Origin: Filosporella fistucella
Taxonomy: Eukaryota > Ascomycota > Leotiomycetes > Helotiales
Direction: 5' to 3'
Assembly: GCA_030077755.1 (NCBI GenBank)
Contig: JAQJZZ010000014.1
Location: 2,170,001 to 2,234,000, forward strand
DNA length: 64,000 bases
Made by a program: the position numbers and the translations under genes. Shown piece after piece: positions 58,982 through 64,000 of this stretch. The notes beneath the pieces were generated by a model. It ran no database searches and was not told the DNA's origin. It saw only the letters and a program-made list of their open reading frames with translations. Positions within the stretch are counted from its first letter, which is position 1. Each line of letters starts with the position of its first letter.

Positions 58982-60058
58982 TTATGAAGCACCCAACAGA
59001 CTCAGGAACCATTCCAACCAACCAAGTTCCCCCTCGGAACCTCTTTCCTTGCCGGCAGATTTGTCCATACTTCTCGTTGCTTCTTCCAAAGCAGGACCAT
59101 CTCTCCTTAATTTCAAAGGCGACTTTCTCTTATCTAGGGTGACTCCGGCCTGCTCGGCTGCTTGTTCAAGCTCTGCATCCGCCTTCTTCTGTACCAGTTT
59201 TGCCTCTTTCTTTGCCTTCTTCTCATTCGCCTTCAAAGACTTATTTTCTTCCTTCAAAGCCTTATATTCTTTTTTCAGAGCCTTCCTTTCTTCCTTCAGG
59301 GCCTTCTTTTCCTTCTTCCGAGTCTTTTCAACCTTCTTACCAGCCGACTTCAATTGTTCTTCAGCATTCTGGATCAGGCCCTCGCCTTTTTGTGTATTTG
59401 ATTGATTGCTACTCTCGCCCTGATGTATGGTCGATTGATTGCCCGACGATTCTTGGGAAGTGGTGCCTTCCTTCGAGTCTTGACTGCAGCAGTCTAGTGG
59501 TGGCAATTTTCCCCCAGCATCGCTCGGGTTTCTGCTTTGACCATCGCATGTACAACAGTGTGGTAACGGCAATTCGTCGTCGGCATCGCTAGGGTTCCTA
59601 CTGTTATCCTCGCATGTACAACCCTTCTGCTTGTCTCGATCTATTGTAAATCGTAGAGTTCTACTGTTATCCTCGCACGTGCAGCCCTTCTTCTTCTCTT
59701 CATCTATTGTAGAAGGTAGCTTCAGGATGCTCTTGGGCTTGTTAGATTGAGCGTCATCTGCTACTCCGTCGAACCCGCTGGCAGGATTGATTCGTGAAGA
59801 ATTATTGTGTGAGAAGTTGTTGGAAATTTCTTTGCTTTGAAGAACGTCTGGCTGAGTCATAAGATATCGTGAAGTTCTAGGAATCGTAGTATTGTTATGA
59901 GCGATTGGCGCGATGTTTTGCTGGTTGCTTATGTACGGATGATCAAAGAGAGCGTGACCGAGCAGCCCAAGTTCTGCATGATGTATTGATGATTTCGGTG
60001 AAATCTCTCCGTCAATGGCGACAAGATGCTCGCCCGCCGAATCTGTTCTTTTGGGCAT
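58982..60058 (-). CDS. Orphan protein with CxC tandem motifs and a lysine-rich coiled coil
   Basis: The frame from the ATG at 60058 gives about 358 residues. The N-terminal third is polar. Then come tandem units: GCTCEDNSRTLRFTIDRDKQ, GCTCEDNSRNPSDADDELPL and CCTCDGQSRNPSDAGGKLPP, followed by a CCSQDSK remnant. A long Lys/Glu-rich coiled coil (EKKALKEERKALKKEYKALK) follows, and the protein ends LGWLEWFLSLLGAS. The same frame continues upstream for 44 codons without ATG and encodes a clear membrane segment (IISVLTLLSLITILALNIL). A 5' exon supplying the start codon may therefore exist near 60.2-60.4 kb, but I could not find a convincing donor. I do not recognise the family. The gene may be lineage-specific. 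Confidence 0.65.
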   Translation of the reverse strand: MPKRTDSAGEHLVAIDGEISPKSSIHHAELGLLGHALFDHPYISNQQNIAPIAHNNTTIPRTSRYLMTQPDVLQSKEISNNFSHNNSSRINPASGFDGVADDAQSNKPKSILKLPSTIDEEKKKGCTCEDNSRTLRFTIDRDKQKGCTCEDNSRNPSDADDELPLPHCCTCDGQSRNPSDAGGKLPPLDCCSQDSKEGTTSQESSGNQSTIHQGESSNQSNTQKGEGLIQNAEEQLKSAGKKVEKTRKKEKKALKEERKALKKEYKALKEENKSLKANEKKAKKEAKLVQKKADAELEQAAEQAGVTLDKRKSPLKLRRDGPALEEATRSMDKSAGKERGSEGELGWLEWFLSLLGAS

Positions 60059-60435
60059 AGTCGATGTATTGGAGATGTAGTCTATGCTCGTTGAGTAGCG
60101 CGTTCGTTGAGAGAGGATGTTGAGAGCGAGAATTGTGATGAGGCTGAGCAATGTGAGGACGGAGATTATGCTATTATGATATTCAAGCAAGAAAGGAACG
60201 CATCAGAAGGTAGGGTAGGTATGTTTATTTGCTTAAATTGAATGAGGACGATGAAGAATTGGAAGAATCGATTGGCAGTACATGGTAACTCTGATGGGGG
60301 TAGCGACTTCCTGAAATGAAACTCCACCAGCACTTGCAAGCACTGGAAGTGCGCTGAAGGAAGGAAGGAACTCTATTCTATGTCTAATCTAAAATCTATG
60401 TCTACTTAGGTATCGTACGTCTCATGTTTTACACT
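60059..60435. other. Short intergenic region with possible missing 5' exon
   Basis: About 380 bp between the orphan gene and the peroxidase gene, both on the minus strand. The part at 60059-60187 stays open in the orphan's frame and encodes a membrane segment. No other feature is seen. Confidence 0.45.
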
Positions 60436-61510
60436 CTATAACCTCGCTCTAAATGTCTTGTTCTCCTCCTTCAGAGGCTCAGCTTCACTTGGCCCAACGT
60501 GATCATCTGTGCTCTTCGAAGGGCTCCCAGGAGTTGCTCTCTTCTTTGGAGCAGCGTGATAGCCTCCTTTCTCGTTGTCTGAATTGGTAATGTTCCCATC
60601 CGCATCTCTCTGGATTCCTAGCTCGACCAATTTTGCGAATACCTTGCTGAAATCCGCGAAGAAATGTTCCTTATCTCTGGCATACAACTCCACGTACCTC
60701 CTGAAACTGCTATCTTGTACCAATGCCATATCAGTTGGCAACATCATTAATTCCGTCTCGGAATCCTCGTCGTAATTACTGAACTGTTGGACCCCATTCT
60801 TCAATGTCTTCTTCCGCCATTGAAGAGATAAAAGAAGGCGGAAGTATTGATTCGAGAATCTTGTTGGATTATTCACCCATGCACCATCGAATCCGGACCG
60901 ATCTGCGTGGCACCGCCCAAGATTATGTGCCCCTGAAAGTGCGACAATTTCCTGATCATTGAACCCCATTCTGTAAAAGATCCACCTCAAATGATCTGCG
61001 CCTTTCGCTCCATCTGGAAGTCTACCTCTGGGCGGTAGCTTGCTATCGTCTACAAAGTCGGTACGCCCTCCCTTCCAAGGTACTGAAGGTCCTCCCATTT
61101 CTTTGATTGCTTGCACTCCAGCAAGTGTCCACAAGTCGGCGTAGGTTATCCATTCGTGCTTTGCCTTGACTGGTTCGAGGAACACGCGTGCATGTTGTAA
61201 ACCTGCGTTTGCCGGATCGCCACCCTCTGCCTCATATCTCATTCCGGCCCCATTCGATCCCCCAGTATCTGTCTCAGCATCGTAGGTACCCGCGGAGTGC
61301 CTGCGGCGATGTTAATGACAATGACAAACATAATCGGACGAGGGTATCAAGGAATATTGGAAACTTTGCAGACAAGATAAAACAGAAGCAGATAACCTAC
61401 CAGGCAAGGCGCACAAGTACAGGACCTGCGCTACCATCATCATATTCGGGCTGGTGCATAAGCTTGCTGATATCCTTACGGACAGCTTCAAAATCTCCTT
61501 TCTTGCTCAT
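60436..61510 (-). CDS. Cytochrome c peroxidase-type class I heme peroxidase, no presequence
   Basis: Two minus-strand exons (61510-61401, 61300-60436) around a 100-bp intron give 324 residues. Distal residues are Arg34, Trp37 and His38 (VRLAWHSAGTYD, formed across the intron). The proximal His is near 162 ([20 protein letters not shown]), the electron-transfer Trp equivalent is near 178, and the Asp is in [10 protein letters not shown] (~227). This matches cytochrome c peroxidase, which reduces hydrogen peroxide using ferrocytochrome c. There is no mitochondrial presequence before [14 protein letters not shown], unlike yeast Ccp1, so this is the presequence-less paralogue type, probably cytosolic; its electron donor is then uncertain. 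A ~45-residue Lys/Ser/Glu-rich tail ends the protein. Confidence 0.93.
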
Positions 61511-62015
61511 GTTGTTAAATCAGTGGTAGTGAAATGGAAAGATGAATGCTCAATGGGAACAAGTATAGCTTGCCAATGAAAAGAATGAGGAAAGAAGCAA
61601 CACGCTATTTCTAGATTTCATATGGCAAATTTCGAGAAAGGTACGGAACGAGGTAAGGAAAAAAGGAACGCCATACCGAGGCATGTGGCAGGACTATCGA
61701 GCGCTTCAAATCTTACCGCGCGCAAGATAACGAAAAATGGAGTCTTCAGAGACATTGTGGGTCCGTTGATGAATCATGAAAGTCGTGTTGCTTGTGACTG
61801 AAATGTGAAATTTGCTGAAATGCACTAAGGCTTTTTGATGCCGAGGTCGGATGCCACAGGGATGCGCGACGCGGATTTGATTTCCCCATTCGGAACAACA
61901 ACAATGGAGAATCAGAAAAACCATCGCAAAACTGTTCAAGTGTGTAAACCATGTTATGTCTTTATAGACCTTCAATTACCATATTATATCCCTCTGCATT
62001 TCTCCTCATAATTTT
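61511..62015. other. Intergenic region between peroxidase and carboxylesterase genes
   Basis: About 505 bp: the peroxidase promoter (minus strand) and the carboxylesterase 3' untranslated region. Short frames only; nothing else is supported. Confidence 0.5.
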
Positions 62016-63750
62016 CTACCGGCCATATACAGTCGCCAAACGCTCTGAAATGTATGCAATACCTGCAGCGCGATACGTGTCTGGCTCGACGTATGCTAAT
62101 TCGGTAACGTTTGCGTCAAATACAATATTTCTGGGATCATCCAGGGTGTATTTCGGCCATGTCACGCAACTCACTGCGATGAAAGTCAGCTAATGCGCTT
62201 GGGTCGAATGAACAGTACTCACCACCTGAATTATTGGGATCCAAATCTACGATAAAGCTCGCCCACATTCTACTCATCAGCCTTGCAACGCCAACATACG
62301 ATTCCGGCTTGTTCTCAAAGGGAGGAGCGGCTACAACATTGCGGTAACCATCTCCATTGATGTTGTACATCATGAAAGCAACTTCGGTGAAATGCCCAAC
62401 ACCGTCAGAAGGAGTGAATCCGTTGGTGAATACATTGAAGTGGTAAGTATAGGCTGTTGCATTATATTGAGCCCATGCCTGAGAAACGATTCGACGTGGA
62501 GCATGCTGCCTTAGATCTCCCACGTATGCAGCATTTCGTTTCCACTGAGCTCCATACGAAGCTTGAGCTGGTGGTGGACGGCCAGAAAGCGTGCCCGGAA
62601 TTCCAATTGCCGGGATATCAGGATACAATGCCGCTATTGTGAGTGCCGTAGCATTGTCTGGTCCAGCAGCACGTACTGATGCAAGGAATTGCTCCGTAGT
62701 ATTGATACCTTTCGGAGCGAAGCTCGTACCCTCATCATGATTACGGCCCATCAAAAATGGCACCTTAACAAACTTTCCACTTTGGACAAGGACTGTACCA
62801 GATTCTTGCAAAAAGTCGCCATCAATCTGAGGCCCCCAAGTTGCGTTTGTCGTTACTGAGCTGTTCAGAATGTTGCTCAGTGTTTCCGTCGGAACTTGTC
62901 TCAAGCAAGCTAGTGAGTCGGCAGAAGAGCTACAGTTCGTGGCGTTTGCAATTCTATCATAGAACGGCTGCCACTGTGCGGGAGTCACATATGCACTTGA
63001 ACCAGTTGGTCCTCCAGATTCTGCAATAGCTCCACGGAATAGTCCATCATCGCGTCCTCCATACGCAACGAGTTGCATTCCTACGCCACTGGCTCCAGCG
63101 CTTTCCCCCCAGATGGTAACTTTTGATGGATCACCTCCAAATGCAGCAATATTCTCTTGAATCCAGTGAAGAGCAAGTCGCTGGTCTCGGATGCCCATAT
63201 TCGCAGATCCTGCATCCATGATTTCTTGTCCAAACAGGTAGCCCCAAGCTTGCAGACGATAATTGATGCTCACACCGATGAATGGCGATCGAGCATAGGT
63301 TGACTGCTGCACAATGAATGAGAGATTGTATCTTGGATCTCTGCTCCCGCCTTGTGTTTGGCCACCTCCATGGATCCAGACACCCACGGGAAGATTGCTT
63401 GCATTGCTGGGTCGGATTACATTCAAAGTCAGACAGTCTTCGGAGATAATATTCCCAAGAACCCATTGATCACTGCCATATCCAATGCATTGTGGCGAAT
63501 ACTCAGTTGCGTTTCTGGTCTCATTGAAAGTAGTGTTCAATGATTGAGCTTGTCGAAATCGAAGGTCCCCAACTGGAGGTTGAGAATACGGTATGCCTAA
63601 AAAGAAGTCCTGATCGTAGCTCTCACTATGAATGCCGGAATAAGTGCCGTTCAACACAGTGACTGTCGGTGAATCTTGAGCTGAACATGGAATACTGAAA
63701 GCCAGGATAGCCAACCCAATGGAATGACTCAGAGTGGCTAGAGCGAGCAT
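62016..63750 (-). CDS. Secreted type-B carboxylesterase/lipase
   Basis: Two minus-strand exons (63750-62223, 62173-62016) separated by a 49-bp intron give 561 residues. Reading through the intron gives a false stop at 62137. Splicing restores the family C-terminus: VTWPKYTLDDPRNIVFDANV, then YRAAGIAYISERL. MLALATLSHSIGLAILAFSI is a signal peptide. Family features are YSQPPVGDLRF, SEDCLTLNVIRP, oxyanion HGGG (~127-130), nucleophile elbow GESAG (Ser ~217), acid Glu in HDEGTSF (~340) and base His in GVGHFTEVAF (~453). Many sequons and a Cys pattern fit an extracellular esterase or lipase. The first in-frame ATG is at 63750; a TATA element about 75 bp upstream agrees with it. Confidence 0.92.
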
Positions 63751-63825
63751 CGCGAGACTGAAGTGAGGTCGAAGATCGGGTGCGGATCGAGTCTCCGAGT
63801 CACTCACAATTGGATGTCGGTGCCA

Positions 63826-63833
63826 TATTTATA
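63826..63833 (-). promoter_or_regulatory. TATA box of the carboxylesterase gene
   Basis: The minus strand reads TATAAATA, 76 bp before the predicted start codon. Position and sequence fit a fungal TATA element. Confidence 0.5.
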
Positions 63834-64000
63834 CTCGACCTCAAATTCTTCTGAGAGGCAGTCCGGAGCTTGAAATCCCCACATCGTCTCTCCATGATTT
63901 TACAATTTCCCCTCTTCATTAGTTCTCCACTCTAGACCGCCGCGGGGAACTCAAAATCTCTGCTTCATACCTCGAAAATCATACTTGACACGACTCTCAT

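Noticed and set aside
63751..63807. Upstream extension of the carboxylesterase beginning at GTG
   Set aside because: Nuclear fungal genes rarely start at GTG, and the ATG at 63750 begins a clean signal peptide at a good distance from the TATA box.

Overview
The window looks like a piece of a filamentous ascomycete (Pezizomycotina) chromosome. Nearly every gene is split by short GT-AG introns of about 44-70 bp with CTAAC-type branch sites. Gene spacing is 1-3 kb, base composition is close to even, and the protein set is typical of such fungi (BNI4, GID9, CBF1, YCF1, STE3, DUF2841, DUF6536 and DUF6594 families). The similarity pattern suggests Leotiomycetes, but that is a guess. No transposon, rRNA, tRNA, CRISPR array or bacterial-type operon was seen. 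Exon joins were worked out by hand by keeping frame and family motifs continuous, and every multi-exon model given here closes in frame.

Region 1 (1-21 kb): 3' part of a BNI4-like PP1-docking scaffold; DUS1 tRNA-dihydrouridine synthase; a secreted SMP-30-type lactonase-like protein; GID9/FYV10 on the minus strand, sharing a long divergent intergenic region with a CBF1-type bHLH factor; and a 12-exon YCF1/MRP-type ABC transporter with unusually long introns and a 22-nt micro-exon.

Region 2 (21-36 kb): a 7.8-kb stretch with no convincing gene, containing several repeated short-motif clusters and pyrimidine-rich leader-like sequence. It ends at a five-exon DUF2841 (HrmA/YDR124W-like) gene. A five-exon cytochrome P450 follows.

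Region 3 (37-51 kb): a conserved unknown membrane protein, an alpha/beta-hydrolase-3 enzyme, the STE3-type pheromone receptor (minus) with a striking promoter motif cluster, a divergent histidine-acid-phosphatase-like secreted protein, an Fe/Mn superoxide dismutase without a presequence, and a DUF6536 membrane protein with a tiny overlapping upstream ORF.

Region 4 (51-64 kb): a degenerate tandem repeat of about 150 bp between convergent genes; a Ser/Thr kinase with a DLG motif; a DUF6594 membrane protein; a Cys-motif/coiled-coil orphan; a cytochrome c peroxidase-type enzyme; and a secreted carboxylesterase whose last exon is easily missed.

The genes are mostly independent housekeeping, signalling and secretion functions. 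There is no sign of a secondary-metabolite cluster or a defence island. The more unusual signals are non-coding: the STE3 promoter cluster, the GTAC-palindrome field, the tandem repeat and the competing hairpins.
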